DNA of 64,000 bases, taken from the NCBI GenBank assembly GCA_910574835.1, contig CAJTDE010000001.1:310001-374000 (forward strand). The letters run 5' to 3'. Positions 19,507 through 28,795 of the stretch are shown in pieces (positions within the stretch are counted from its first letter, which is position 1; every line of letters starts with the position of its first letter). The notes beneath the pieces are model-generated. The model searched no databases. It saw only the letters and a program-made list of their open reading frames with translations, and was not told the DNA's origin. This DNA is from Clostridia bacterium. GTDB lineage: Bacteria; Bacillota; Clostridia; Lachnospirales; Lachnospiraceae. The position numbers and the translations under genes are program-made.

Positions 19507-19673
19507 AGCCGCTGCGCGACGGCACTAAAGGGTAAAGTCGCTTCGGTACACCTGTAATGAGAGAAACTTTTATTCGAAAGGGCACTCATAAAAGTTCCTC
19601 TCGTGCACCTTTGCGACTTTACCAGTCAGCAGAAATTATTTTTTAAAATTACTTGACATTTCTTAGCCGGACT
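19507..19673 (-). repeat. Dispersed leader hairpin element, copy 3 (full, 167 bp)
   Basis: A full-length 167-bp copy between hemW and the HAD gene. Its distal end overlaps the 3' end of hemW: the last sense codons of hemW and its TAA (19663-19665) are element sequence (CAGTCCGGCTAA). Its other end lies six bases before AGGAGG of the HAD gene. In this copy the buried reading frame runs through to stop four bases past the HAD start codon. Confidence 0.93.
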
Positions 19674-20802
19674 GTAAAAACTCTGCCAACGCATAATTAC
19701 TCACATCAATCCCAAGCTCTGTCAATCGTACCCTTCCATTTTCCCGAATCAATAGTTCCTGCTGCTCCAATCTCTCAAACACGCCTCTATAGACCTTTAA
19801 AAGCTCCTCCGTCAGCAGAACTCCTTCCGTTTTCCGAAGGCCCAGAAACATGGTCTCCTCCAACTCCTCCTGCCTGGTAAGCCTGTGTTTATCCTCATGC
19901 CCATAATCACCGGCCAGATACGCGGACAGCTTCTTGTGATTGCGGTAACGCACTCCTTCTGTCAGAGAGGATGCTCCCAGTCCCAAGCCTAAGTATTCTC
20001 TTCTCTCCCAATAGCCGAGATTGTGCCGGCAGGCAAAACCCTGTCTGGCATAATTGGATATCTCATACCGCTCATAGCCCTCTGCCTTAAGTATATCCTT
20101 GGTGTCGTAATACATCTGCCGTTCCGTGTCCTCATCCGGCAAAAGGCGTTCCTCCCCGGCTCCCGGTCCGAAACGGTGATAAAAGGGCGTTCCCTCTTCT
20201 ATGATTAAGCTGTAAGCTGATATATGCTCCGGTTTGAGACTCAGTACTTCTCTTAAGGTCTGCTGCCAGCTTTCTTTCGTCTGCCCCGGAAGGGCTGACA
20301 TCAAATCCACATTGATATTTTCAAATCCCATTTCACGGGCCAGCATATAGCTCTGCAAAAACTCCTCATACGTATGAATCCTTCCAAGGAGGCGAAGCTC
20401 CTCGTTATCCGCTGACTGAAGCCCTATACTCAGGCGGTTTACGCCTTGCCGGCGGTAACAGGAAAGCTTGTCCGCCGTCAATGTGCCCGGATTGCACTCG
20501 ACCGTGATCTCGGCATCTGTTTCGACGTGAAAGCTGTCATGCACAGCCTCAAGAAGCTGCGCCATCTGCCCCCCATCCAGGATAGAGGGCGTACCGCCTC
20601 CGACGAAAATGGAAGTAACCCTTCGATTCAATCCAAGGGTCTTTTGCTGATAAATTTCTCCTTTTAATGCTTCCACATAGCAAAGCTGAACTGCTTTATC
20701 CGCCGGTACGGACAGAAAATCACAATAAGCGCATTTCTTTACACAAAACGGGATATGAAGATACAGCTCCAGTTCCGATTGTTTTTTTCCGTTTTCACAC
20801 AT
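19663..20802 (-). CDS. hemW: Radical SAM protein HemW
   Basis: A 379-residue HemW, a heme chaperone formerly annotated as oxygen-independent coproporphyrinogen oxidase. The radical SAM cluster cysteines are C20, C24 and C27 (CVKKCAYC), one residue spacing different from true HemN, and the HemN C-terminal domain follows. The start lies 16 bases after the lepA stop, so the two are one operon as in Bacillus. The C-terminal residues and stop come from the inserted hairpin element, so the tail may differ from orthologues. Confidence 0.93.
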   Translation of the reverse strand: MCENGKKQSELELYLHIPFCVKKCAYCDFLSVPADKAVQLCYVEALKGEIYQQKTLGLNRRVTSIFVGGGTPSILDGGQMAQLLEAVHDSFHVETDAEITVECNPGTLTADKLSCYRRQGVNRLSIGLQSADNEELRLLGRIHTYEEFLQSYMLAREMGFENINVDLMSALPGQTKESWQQTLREVLSLKPEHISAYSLIIEEGTPFYHRFGPGAGEERLLPDEDTERQMYYDTKDILKAEGYERYEISNYARQGFACRHNLGYWERREYLGLGLGASSLTEGVRYRNHKKLSAYLAGDYGHEDKHRLTRQEELEETMFLGLRKTEGVLLTEELLKVYRGVFERLEQQELLIRENGRVRLTELGIDVSNYALAEFLQSG

Positions 20803-20818
20803 ATCCTACCGTTTCCAA

Positions 20819-22633
20819 CTACCTGTCGTCCAGCTTCAGCACACTCATAAAGGCTTTCTGCGGAATCTCCACATTTCCAATCTGGCGCATCCGCTTCTTT
20901 CCTTCCTTCTGCTTTTCCAGAAGCTTCTTCTTCCGGGTGATATCGCCGCCATAGCACTTTGCCAGCACATCCTTACGCATGGCCTTCACCGTCTCCCGGG
21001 CAATAATCTTGCTTCCGACCGCCGCCTGAATGGGAATCTCAAAGAGATGCCTCGGGATCTCTTCTTTTAGCTTCTCACACATTTTCCGGCCGCGCTCGTA
21101 GGCCGTGCTGCTGTGAACAATAAAGGACAGAGCGTCCACCTCTTCCTTATTAATGAGAATATCAAGCTTCACAAGCTCTGCCTGCACGTAGCCCTTCATA
21201 TCATAATCAAAGGAGGCATAGCCCCTGGAACGTGATTTCAACGCGTCAAAGAAATCATAGATAATCTCGTTTAAGGGAAGGTCGTACTTCAAAAGCGCAC
21301 GTGTTTCCTCCATATATTCCATGCCAAGATAAATGCCCCTGCGCTCCTGACACAGCTCCATTATGGAACCGATAAACTCCGTAGTCACCATAATCTCCGC
21401 GCTGACCATAGGCTCCTCCATATATTCTATCTCCGCCGGGTCCGGCAGATTGGATGGATTGGTCAGCTCAATTACCTCGCCGTTTGTCCGGTGAACCTTG
21501 TAAATAACGCCGGGAGCCGTGGTCACCAGATCAAGACCGTACTCCCGCTCCAAGCGCTCCTGAATAATCTCAAGATGAAGAAGTCCCAGGAAGCCGCAGC
21601 GGAAACCAAAGCCCAATGCAATGGAGGTCTCCGGCTCAAACTGGAGAGAAGCGTCATTGAGCTGCAGCTTTTCCAGCGCATCGCGGAGATCCGGATACTT
21701 GGCTCCGTCCGCCGGGTACATGCCGCAATACACCATAGGAAGAACCTTTTTATAACCGGGCAGCGGCTCCGCACAGGGATTGTCCCGGCTTGTTATGGTA
21801 TCACCCACACGGGTATCCTTGACATTTTTAATACTTGCCGTCAGATAGCCTACCATGCCTGCGGAAAGCTCTTCGCAGGGAATAAACTGTCCGGCGCCGA
21901 AGTAGCCTGCCTCCACCACATCGGCCTCTGCTCCCGTAGCCATCATGCGGATGGGCGTTCCCCTCTTTACGGTGCCCTCTTTGATACGGCAGAATACAAT
22001 CACACCCTTATAGGAATCATACACGGAATCAAAGATCAGCGCCTTAAGAGGCGCCTGGGCGTCTCCTGCAGGCGCCGGAATCCGCTCCACAATCGCCTCT
22101 AATACATCACCCACATTTTGTCCCGTCTTGGCGGAAATCTGCGGTGAATCCTGTGCCTCAATTCCAATTACATCCTCAATCTCATCAATCACCCGCTGAG
22201 GCTCCGCACTGGGCAGATCAATTTTGTTGATCACCGGCAGCACGTCCAGATCGTGATCCAGGGCCAAATATACATTTGCCAAGGTCTGGGCCTCAATCCC
22301 CTGGGCCGCGTCTACCACAAGAATCGCCCCGTCACAGGCCGCCAGGCTTCGGGATACCTCATAATTAAAGTCCACATGTCCCGGCGTGTCAATCAGGTTG
22401 AAAATATACTCCTCGCCGTTTTTTGCCTTATATACCGTGCGCACGGTCTGGGCCTTAATCGTAATGCCCCGCTCGCGCTCCAAATCCATATTGTCCAACA
22501 CCTGGGCCTGCATTTCCCGGCTGGTCAGAAGTCCCGTCATCTCAATGATCCGGTCCGCCAGGGTGGACTTGCCGTGATCAATGTGGGCGATAATGCAGAA
22601 ATTTCTTATTTTACTCTGGTCCATAGATGCCAT
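20819..22633 (-). CDS. lepA: Elongation factor 4 (LepA)
   Basis: A 604-residue translational GTPase that acts on the ribosome. The G domain starts with AHIDHGKST (16-24), continues with DTPGHVDF and NKIDLPSA, and is followed by domains II, III, V and the LepA-specific C-terminal domain (SFDYDMKGY region and [20 protein letters not shown]). The length is exactly typical. GGAGG precedes the ATG. It heads the lepA-hemW transcript from the promoter at 22742-22770. Confidence 0.98.
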   Translation of the reverse strand: MASMDQSKIRNFCIIAHIDHGKSTLADRIIEMTGLLTSREMQAQVLDNMDLERERGITIKAQTVRTVYKAKNGEEYIFNLIDTPGHVDFNYEVSRSLAACDGAILVVDAAQGIEAQTLANVYLALDHDLDVLPVINKIDLPSAEPQRVIDEIEDVIGIEAQDSPQISAKTGQNVGDVLEAIVERIPAPAGDAQAPLKALIFDSVYDSYKGVIVFCRIKEGTVKRGTPIRMMATGAEADVVEAGYFGAGQFIPCEELSAGMVGYLTASIKNVKDTRVGDTITSRDNPCAEPLPGYKKVLPMVYCGMYPADGAKYPDLRDALEKLQLNDASLQFEPETSIALGFGFRCGFLGLLHLEIIQERLEREYGLDLVTTAPGVIYKVHRTNGEVIELTNPSNLPDPAEIEYMEEPMVSAEIMVTTEFIGSIMELCQERRGIYLGMEYMEETRALLKYDLPLNEIIYDFFDALKSRSRGYASFDYDMKGYVQAELVKLDILINKEEVDALSFIVHSSTAYERGRKMCEKLKEEIPRHLFEIPIQAAVGSKIIARETVKAMRKDVLAKCYGGDITRKKKLLEKQKEGKKRMRQIGNVEIPQKAFMSVLKLDDR

Positions 22634-22741
22634 CGAATATTCCTCCGTATTTTTACTAAAAAGAATCCGGCCGCAAGGTATTTCCCAATAAAAACCACCC
22701 CCGGCTGACAGGGTTCTTTGTGTTCCTTGTCAATCGAGGGT

Positions 22742-22770
22742 AGTATAGCATAAACAGGAAGAAATGTAAA
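22742..22770 (-). promoter_or_regulatory. lepA promoter
   Basis: On the minus strand, TTTACA (22765-22770), 17 bases, TATACT (22742-22747), about 110 bases before the lepA start. Confidence 0.75.
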
Positions 22771-22788
22771 ATTCTTTCGGTAACTACT

Positions 22789-24072
22789 CTACTCTTCTAT
22801 TATCTCTCCGCCTCCCAATACTTCGTGAAGCACAAACGCAAGCGGTTCCATTGCGTTCATCATCTCCTCCAAAGTATTCGTCTGCGCCCCCGCCTCCACC
22901 AGTAGGCTCTTGGGCCGAAGATGCAGATTGTACCGGAGGCTCTTCAGATAAATCTTCCGGCTAATCCCCGGATAGTACTTTTCGCTGGCCAATTTTAGCT
23001 GGAGAGACAAGGCCAGATTATCCTCAATATAAGGATTGGGAAGATAATCAATTACGCCGTTTCGCTTGCTGTAGCTCAAGCCGTTAAAAAACATAAATTG
23101 AGCGGTAGGCTTTCCGTTTACCTCCGTTACAAGATGAGTTCCTTCCTTCACACCGTCTCTGTGAAGATCGATGATAACTTCGATAGATGGATTTTCTGCC
23201 AAAATCTGCTGAACCTCCTGCTCTGCCAGGGCATATGCCTGGTTCCGATCCAGCTCTCCGTCAATAAAATCATAAACATTTGTATTATGTATCACATTAT
23301 ATCCATACTCATCCCGAAGAAGCTCCGTCAAATACTCTCCTACTCCCACAATAGTAGTGCTGTTATCACCGGCCACGGAATCCACAAACCCCTCCTGAGA
23401 ATGGGTATGATAAATCAAAATCTGAGGGTTTGAATTATCCTGCCCAATCCTCATATCCCGGTTCAAAAGATTTTCGGCATTCAACACCTCTGCGCTGATA
23501 TCCGTGTTATTTTCCACAATATAAAAGCTATTCCTTAAAAAATCAAAATCTGCCAACTGTTCCGCCGTATACTCCGTGCCTAATATCCGGCCGCTTTGTT
23601 CCTGTTCCTGCAGGGCCGCCTGCTCCTGCTCATGAGCCGCCTGTAAATTCTCTTCCTCCATCTTTTCCGCAATATCAAACGCCTCTCCGGTTTGCTCATT
23701 AATTTCATTTTCATCATGCGCTCCGCCTTCCACCAATCTATCATAGGCGGCCTGGCTTTCAATCTCCGTCTCATAAACCTCTTTTTCATCCAGATACGAG
23801 TACAGCGGGAAAATCCCCGCCGCCTTCCGTATCAAAAGCTCTTCCAGGGTATAGGAAGGCTCCCGATCTCCTGCCATATAGGCAAGCCCGGGATAAAGAG
23901 ATTTCTCTGCCGCCCTCCGAAGCCCGTTCTCACTGCCTGTCAGCGCCTTCATACAAGCATAGGCAGCCTTTGCAAAAGACTGCCCCTTCATTCCGTAGCC
24001 AAGAATATAGATTCCCAATATTCCGATTATCACCCATACAATCGTATTCAGTACCTTATGCAGACGGCTCAT
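22789..24072 (-). CDS. spoIIP: Stage II sporulation protein P
   Basis: A 427-residue SpoIIP, the amidase/endopeptidase that degrades septal peptidoglycan during forespore engulfment. A membrane anchor lies at residues about 9-30, then a charged Glu/Gln-rich linker (about 140-165) and the catalytic domain with ILIYHTHSQEGF, VIIDLHRDG and LLVEAGAQTN. It follows gpr by 48 bases, the order seen in other spore formers. The ATG at 24072 was preferred to the TTG two codons upstream; both are possible. Expression is presumably from sporulation sigma factors, but I could not define a promoter. Confidence 0.95.
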   Translation of the reverse strand: MSRLHKVLNTIVWVIIGILGIYILGYGMKGQSFAKAAYACMKALTGSENGLRRAAEKSLYPGLAYMAGDREPSYTLEELLIRKAAGIFPLYSYLDEKEVYETEIESQAAYDRLVEGGAHDENEINEQTGEAFDIAEKMEEENLQAAHEQEQAALQEQEQSGRILGTEYTAEQLADFDFLRNSFYIVENNTDISAEVLNAENLLNRDMRIGQDNSNPQILIYHTHSQEGFVDSVAGDNSTTIVGVGEYLTELLRDEYGYNVIHNTNVYDFIDGELDRNQAYALAEQEVQQILAENPSIEVIIDLHRDGVKEGTHLVTEVNGKPTAQFMFFNGLSYSKRNGVIDYLPNPYIEDNLALSLQLKLASEKYYPGISRKIYLKSLRYNLHLRPKSLLVEAGAQTNTLEEMMNAMEPLAFVLHEVLGGGEIIEE

Positions 24073-24120
24073 TTCCAATCACCCCATACTCCTTTCAAAT
24101 ATATTCGAAAGGATGCCGCC

Positions 24121-24978
24121 TTATGCCAATGCGATATTCAGAGCCTCGGAAATGGTAAAGCTTAAACGCTTGATGGTTTCGTCAATATCCTTCGGAGTGA
24201 CAAACATTCCGTTTAGATTAGGGGAAATGGCATTTCGATCCCCGGTAGCATCATAGATAATGGTTGCCGCATCTACAACTGTAGGAACTCCGATAGCCAC
24301 GATGGGGATGCCGAGAGTATCTTTTGTAAGGCTGTTCCGGTGATTTCCCACGCCGGAGCCCGGATGAATCCCTGCATCCGAAAGCTGAATCGTCCGGTTC
24401 AGACGCTTGGTGCTCCTGGCCGCCAGCGCATCAATAGCCACCACTACATCGGGTTTTGTCTCGTCAATGATTCCCTTAATAATCTCAAAGGTCTCCATAC
24501 CTGTCTGAGCCATGACGCCCGGCACAATTCCGCTTACAAGGTGTACCTTTTCCTTTCCCAAGGCAGCTTTTCCGTATTCCCGCACTACATGCCGGGTAAT
24601 CATCAAGTGATTCACTGCCTCCGGCCCCAGTGCGTCAGGTGTCACTTCCCGGTTGCCAAGCCCTACCACCAGCACGGATTTTTCCTCCTCGGTTCCAAGA
24701 AGCTCCTTAAGCTCCTCTGCCAGTTGTACGGACACTTCCCTGTGATACCCCTCATCCGGATCGGAAAGCCTGGGCGCCTCCAGGGTAAGATATGTCCCTA
24801 CAGGCTTTCCCATAGCCTTAGCCCCGTTCTCTGTCTCAATACATACCCGAGTGATACGGATGTCCCGTTCCTCGTCATAGCTCTCTTCTATGGCCACCCC
24901 GCGAATCTCTACATTGTCCTCCTCAAAGCTCTCCCGGGCCTCCAGCGCCAAATCCGTTCGAATCTGAAATCGTTCCAC
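24121..24978 (-). CDS. gpr: Germination protease (GPR)
   Basis: A 285-residue GPR, the aspartic-type protease that degrades small acid-soluble spore proteins at germination. Conserved blocks visible are VVGLGNREVTPDALGP, GIVPGVMAQTGMETFEI, VVAIDALAARS and GSGVGNHR. The N-terminus (ERFQIRTDLALEARE) is the propeptide region removed during autoprocessing. The start is GTG behind GGAGAG. It diverges from rpsT and is followed by spoIIP, as in Bacillus and other Clostridia. Confidence 0.97.
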   Translation of the reverse strand: MERFQIRTDLALEARESFEEDNVEIRGVAIEESYDEERDIRITRVCIETENGAKAMGKPVGTYLTLEAPRLSDPDEGYHREVSVQLAEELKELLGTEEEKSVLVVGLGNREVTPDALGPEAVNHLMITRHVVREYGKAALGKEKVHLVSGIVPGVMAQTGMETFEIIKGIIDETKPDVVVAIDALAARSTKRLNRTIQLSDAGIHPGSGVGNHRNSLTKDTLGIPIVAIGVPTVVDAATIIYDATGDRNAISPNLNGMFVTPKDIDETIKRLSFTISEALNIALA

Positions 24979-25041
24979 TCTCTTTCTCTCCTATTCCGCT
25001 GTTTTCCTTATTATTTTCTCTTATTTTTTCAGAATTATGTA

Positions 25042-25070
25042 TTGACAGAACGTCTTTCCTGGCATAAAAT
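25042..25070 (+). promoter_or_regulatory. rpsT promoter
   Basis: TTGACA (25042-25047), 17 bases, TAAAAT (25065-25070), a near-consensus sigma-A promoter about 130 bases before the rpsT start. Confidence 0.85.
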
Positions 25071-25080
25071 GAATGAGTAT

Positions 25081-25146
25081 GTTTGGATGAGCCAAACAGT
25101 GACATGTTTTGTTAAGACGTCCGTGTCCGGCTTTTACAGAACATGT
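25081..25146 (+). promoter_or_regulatory. Structured rpsT leader
   Basis: Two hairpins lie in the leader: GTTTGG-ATGAG-CCAAAC at 25081-25097, and a larger one at 25102-25146 pairing ACATGTT with AACATGT. The position just after the start point fits an autoregulatory ribosomal-protein leader. Binding by S20 is an inference. Confidence 0.5.
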
Positions 25147-25197
25147 ACGGATAAATAAGAAGACAAAGATGAAATAAATGATTTGGAGGTGTACGGG

Positions 25198-25461
25198 TTG
25201 GCTAATATTAAGTCCGCAAAAAAGAGAATTTTGGTAGCCGAGACAAGAGCCGCAAGAAATAAGGCAATCAAGTCTGAGGTTAAGACCGCTATTAAGAAGG
25301 TAGATGCCGCTGTTGCCGCAAAGGATGCCGAGGCTGCAAAGGCTTCCCTGAAAGCTGCAATCGCAACCATCAGCAAAGCGACTTCTAAGGGAGTTTATCA
25401 TAAAAACACAACTTCCAGAAAGATTTCTCGTTTAACCAAGGCTGTGAACAGCATCGCTTAA
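25198..25461 (+). CDS. rpsT: 30S ribosomal protein S20
   Basis: An 87-residue basic S20. The start is TTG at 25198, six bases after GGAGGTG, giving the standard N-terminus ANIKSAKKRI; in-frame upstream TTG/GTG codons overlap the ribosome site. The protein is a helical bundle rich in Lys and Ala, ending in RKISRLTKAVNSIA. It has its own promoter and terminator, opposite gpr. Confidence 0.97.
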   Translation: MANIKSAKKRILVAETRAARNKAIKSEVKTAIKKVDAAVAAKDAEAAKASLKAAIATISKATSKGVYHKNTTSRKISRLTKAVNSIA

Positions 25462-25478
25462 TTTTACGCATATAAAAG

Positions 25479-25512
25479 GACGCCCAATACCGTCAGTTGG
25501 GCGTCTTTTTTT
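25479..25512 (+). terminator. rpsT terminator
   Basis: The perfect stem GACGCCCAA / TTGGGCGTC is followed by seven T residues, directly after the rpsT stop. Confidence 0.95.
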
Positions 25513-25528
25513 CTAAGAGGTGAACAAC

Positions 25529-26515
25529 ATGAAAATGCTTGCCGAAGACATTAAAAACGGGTCCTTTAAAACCTCCTACCTGCTCTACGGGGAGGAAGCC
25601 TATCTGCGCAGCCAATATCGGACACGTCTGAAAAACGCTCTCATCGATCCCCAGGACACTATGAATCTATCCCATTTCGAAGGAAAAGGGATTCGTCCCG
25701 AGGAAATCATTGATCTGGCTGAGACACTTCCCCTTTTTGCTCCCCGCAGAGTGATTCTGATAGAAAACAGCGAGTTTTTCAAAACAAAATGCGACAAGCT
25801 TGCAGATTACCTCCCCTCCATACCGGAGACCACCTGCCTGATCTTTGTAGAGAAAGAGGTGGACAAGCGCGGCCGTCTCTTCAAGGCCGTAAAGGATAAA
25901 GGCCGTGCCGTAGAATTTACGTCACAGGACGAAGCCACCTTGGCCAAATGGATCTTAGGAATTTTAAAGCGGGAAGGAAAGCAAATCTCCAAGTCCTCTT
26001 TAACCCTCTTTCTGGAACAGACCGGCACAGATATGGAGCACATTTCCCGGGAATTGGAGAAGCTCCTAAGCTATACGCAGGGAAGAGACGCCATCACCTC
26101 GGAGGATATAGAAGAGATCTGCACCGTTTTAACATCCAACCGTATCTTCGATATGATTCGGGCCATTGCCGAGAAAAATCAGCCCCTTGCCCTGAAGCTT
26201 TACTACGATCTGCTGACTTTAAAGGAATCTCCCAGAGGAATACTCACCCTCTTAGGCCGCCAGTTTCAGCAGCTTCTTCTTGTGAAAAGCCTGATGGCCA
26301 AGGGTTATAACCAGTCCTCCATCGCCTCTAAGGCAGGGCTTGCCCCCTTTATCGTCCGACGCTTAATGGGACAAGCCGGAAACTTTACCGACGAGCAGTT
26401 AAAAGCTGCCCTTACTGATTGTGCCAAAGCCGTAGAGGATGTAACCGCAGGACAGATGAATGATGTATTGAGCGTGGAGCTTCTCATTGTAAAATACAGC
26501 GGCAATATTACTTAA
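25529..26515 (+). CDS. holA: DNA polymerase III, delta subunit
   Basis: A 328-residue HolA, the clamp-loader wrench subunit. The N-terminal AAA+-like domain (YLLYGEEAYLR near residue 20, FVEKEVDKRG) lacks a working P-loop, as expected, and the C-terminal collar domain follows. The ATG at 25529 follows AAGAGGTG; a GTG three codons earlier overlaps that site. The stop overlaps the comEC stop by 8 bases on the opposite strand. The comEC-holA-rpsT neighbourhood is as in Bacillus. Confidence 0.93.
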   Translation: MKMLAEDIKNGSFKTSYLLYGEEAYLRSQYRTRLKNALIDPQDTMNLSHFEGKGIRPEEIIDLAETLPLFAPRRVILIENSEFFKTKCDKLADYLPSIPETTCLIFVEKEVDKRGRLFKAVKDKGRAVEFTSQDEATLAKWILGILKREGKQISKSSLTLFLEQTGTDMEHISRELEKLLSYTQGRDAITSEDIEEICTVLTSNRIFDMIRAIAEKNQPLALKLYYDLLTLKESPRGILTLLGRQFQQLLLVKSLMAKGYNQSSIASKAGLAPFIVRRLMGQAGNFTDEQLKAALTDCAKAVEDVTAGQMNDVLSVELLIVKYSGNIT

Positions 26516-28748
26516 ATCCTTCCGCCCAAAAATCTCTGCCATTACTGTAAATTGTGATGGCCCCCTGTTCCGGAGTCATAAGGACTCCGCTTCCTGCTTC
26601 CCGAATACGTGCAATCGTCTCCTCATGAGGATGTCCGTAGGAATTGTTTTTTCCGCAGGAAATCAAAGTTAATTTTGGAGCCGCCTTTTCCATCCATTCC
26701 TCTGTGGTAGAAAACCGCGACCCATGATGACCTGCTTTTAAAACATCGCAGGTAAGCTCTTCCCCCGCATCAAGAATTTCTCTTTCTCCGGTTTCCTCCA
26801 GATCTCCTGTCAAAAGAATTGAAAAATCTCCATAGGTTAGCCGAAGCACAACAGATCCCGCGTTCTTATCTGCGTAAAAGCTTCCTCTGTCCGGATGAAG
26901 ACAGGAAATGCTCGCACTTCCATCCGACAAAACCATTCCTGCTTCTATCTGTTTCACAGACGTACCTGCTTGTGCCGCCAGCTCTATCAGCTGAAGCCCC
27001 GCCTCCTCATTTGCAGACTGCCCGGAAAGCAATAACGTCTCCACCCGGATTCCTCCCGGCTCCCCTGCCTGTTCCAGCAATTCCCGGATTCCGGAGATAT
27101 GATCTCCGTCCGTATGCGTTACCAGCACATAATCCAGGCGTCCGATGCCCCGCTCCTTTAAAAACGGGAGGATACGATAGCGTCCCACCTGCTTTATATC
27201 ACTGCTTCCGCCGTCAATCAGACAGGCTGTCCCCCCTTCCGTCCGCAAAAAGAGTCCGTCTCCCTGTCCCACATCCAGCATGGTGAAGGAAAGTCCTCCA
27301 CGAAAACGAAGCTGCAGGCAGACACACAATATAAGGACGGCAAAGACAGCAATTCGTCTTTCTCTCTTTTGTATCTTCTTTTTCCCGCAAAGCTCGTCCT
27401 CTGTTTCCTCCTCTCCCCTTGCTGTCCGCAGGCAGGAATACCATTTCTCCCTATCCCGCACCTTACTTCTCCAAAAAATAAAACAGCATATCCCGCCATA
27501 ATACAAGAATATCTGATAAAGCTCCGGCCTTCCGCAGACGAACACAGACTTGGGAAGACTTAAGGTTCCTCTGCCCAAACCTTCATAAATACTTAATATT
27601 ACTTTACAGATAAAGGCCGGAAGAGCTGCAATTCCAAAAGAAAAAAAGCTGATTCCAAGGGCCGCAATCCCGCAGAGCATCAAGGCTCCCATCAGGGGAA
27701 TAACCAGAAGATTCAAGAATACCGAATACAGGGGAAGTTCAAAGTAAAACCATTCGATCAGGGGAAGTGTCAAAAGCTGAATAGAAAGACAAAGCAAAAA
27801 GGCATCCCTTAATTTCCTTCCGGATTGAAAAAGGCTCAAAACGGCCGGATAGAGCAGGCCAACCCCCAGCACAGCCCCAAAGGAAAGGAGAAATGCCGCA
27901 TTTTTAACATACAGAGGCTGTTTTACCAAAATCAAAAGGGCCGCAAGAGCCAAAGCGCTCAGCATATCATAGCTGCGCCCCAAAAGGTCCGCCAGTACCG
28001 CCAGAACAAACATAGCGGCTGCCCGAATCGTAGAGATACTCATCCCAGTCATTCCGCCGTATAAAAGAACAAGAAGAACGCCTGCTGCTCCCGACACCTG
28101 ATAAGAACACCCTCTCTTTCGTAAAAAACGATATAAGCTTGTACCAACAATGGAAATATGCAGCCCGGAAATGGCAAGAAGATGAGACATGCCGCTTTTT
28201 TGATAAATATTTTTCATATCCTCCCCAAGCTCTGTCTTGTCCCCCAAAAGCATCGCCTTAAGCACACCGCTTTGTTCCTCCCCAAATAACTTTCCGCAGC
28301 GAAACGCCAGCTGTTCACGGAATCGCCGCAAAAGCTCTCCCGGCCAAAAGCTGCCGCTCTTTACCACGGAAGCATTTTTTGCACTGCCTAAGTGTGTGAT
28401 ATTCCGGGACTGATAGTAAAGCCTGGCATCAAACTGTCCCGGATTGGACGGAGCTTCCGGCTCCCAGATGCGGTATGGCGGCTCAATTCGTATGGTATTG
28501 CCGATGGAAAATGACTGTTCGGCATCGAAGTATAGTAAGAGAATCCCTTTATCTGAAAGGTAAGAATGTTTTAGATAGACCGCCTGACCCTCTGACCGGG
28601 ATTCTATCCTGCATATCTTCCCGGTCAGATCTTTTGCCGGCCTCTGACTCTCCGGAACCGACTCTCTCATCCAAATTCCGGAGGGCAGAAGCAAAAGCAG
28701 AAGGGTCAAGATCAGCACAGTCATACAGAAAGGCCGTTTCTTTATCAT
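26508..28748 (-). CDS. comEC: ComEC/Rec2-family DNA uptake channel
   Basis: A 746-residue membrane protein. An N-terminal OB-like domain (DUF4131) is followed by the competence helices (SGMSHLLAISGLHISIVG near residue 200) and a C-terminal metallo-beta-lactamase domain with VTHTDGDHISG and LKAGHHGS. It moves single-stranded DNA across the membrane in competent bacteria. A ComEA-like protein is encoded upstream on the same strand, so the uptake core may be functional. All domains appear intact. Confidence 0.93.
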   Translation of the reverse strand: MIKKRPFCMTVLILTLLLLLLPSGIWMRESVPESQRPAKDLTGKICRIESRSEGQAVYLKHSYLSDKGILLLYFDAEQSFSIGNTIRIEPPYRIWEPEAPSNPGQFDARLYYQSRNITHLGSAKNASVVKSGSFWPGELLRRFREQLAFRCGKLFGEEQSGVLKAMLLGDKTELGEDMKNIYQKSGMSHLLAISGLHISIVGTSLYRFLRKRGCSYQVSGAAGVLLVLLYGGMTGMSISTIRAAAMFVLAVLADLLGRSYDMLSALALAALLILVKQPLYVKNAAFLLSFGAVLGVGLLYPAVLSLFQSGRKLRDAFLLCLSIQLLTLPLIEWFYFELPLYSVFLNLLVIPLMGALMLCGIAALGISFFSFGIAALPAFICKVILSIYEGLGRGTLSLPKSVFVCGRPELYQIFLYYGGICCFIFWRSKVRDREKWYSCLRTARGEEETEDELCGKKKIQKRERRIAVFAVLILCVCLQLRFRGGLSFTMLDVGQGDGLFLRTEGGTACLIDGGSSDIKQVGRYRILPFLKERGIGRLDYVLVTHTDGDHISGIRELLEQAGEPGGIRVETLLLSGQSANEEAGLQLIELAAQAGTSVKQIEAGMVLSDGSASISCLHPDRGSFYADKNAGSVVLRLTYGDFSILLTGDLEETGEREILDAGEELTCDVLKAGHHGSRFSTTEEWMEKAAPKLTLISCGKNNSYGHPHEETIARIREAGSGVLMTPEQGAITIYSNGRDFWAEGFK

Positions 28749-28795
28749 ATATTATCTTTCTAGTACACTTGTGTACTGCACAGAACATTTATAAG

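Noticed and set aside
24340-25158. 272-residue plus-strand open frame over gpr
   Set aside because: Antisense to gpr, and it crosses the rpsT promoter and leader.
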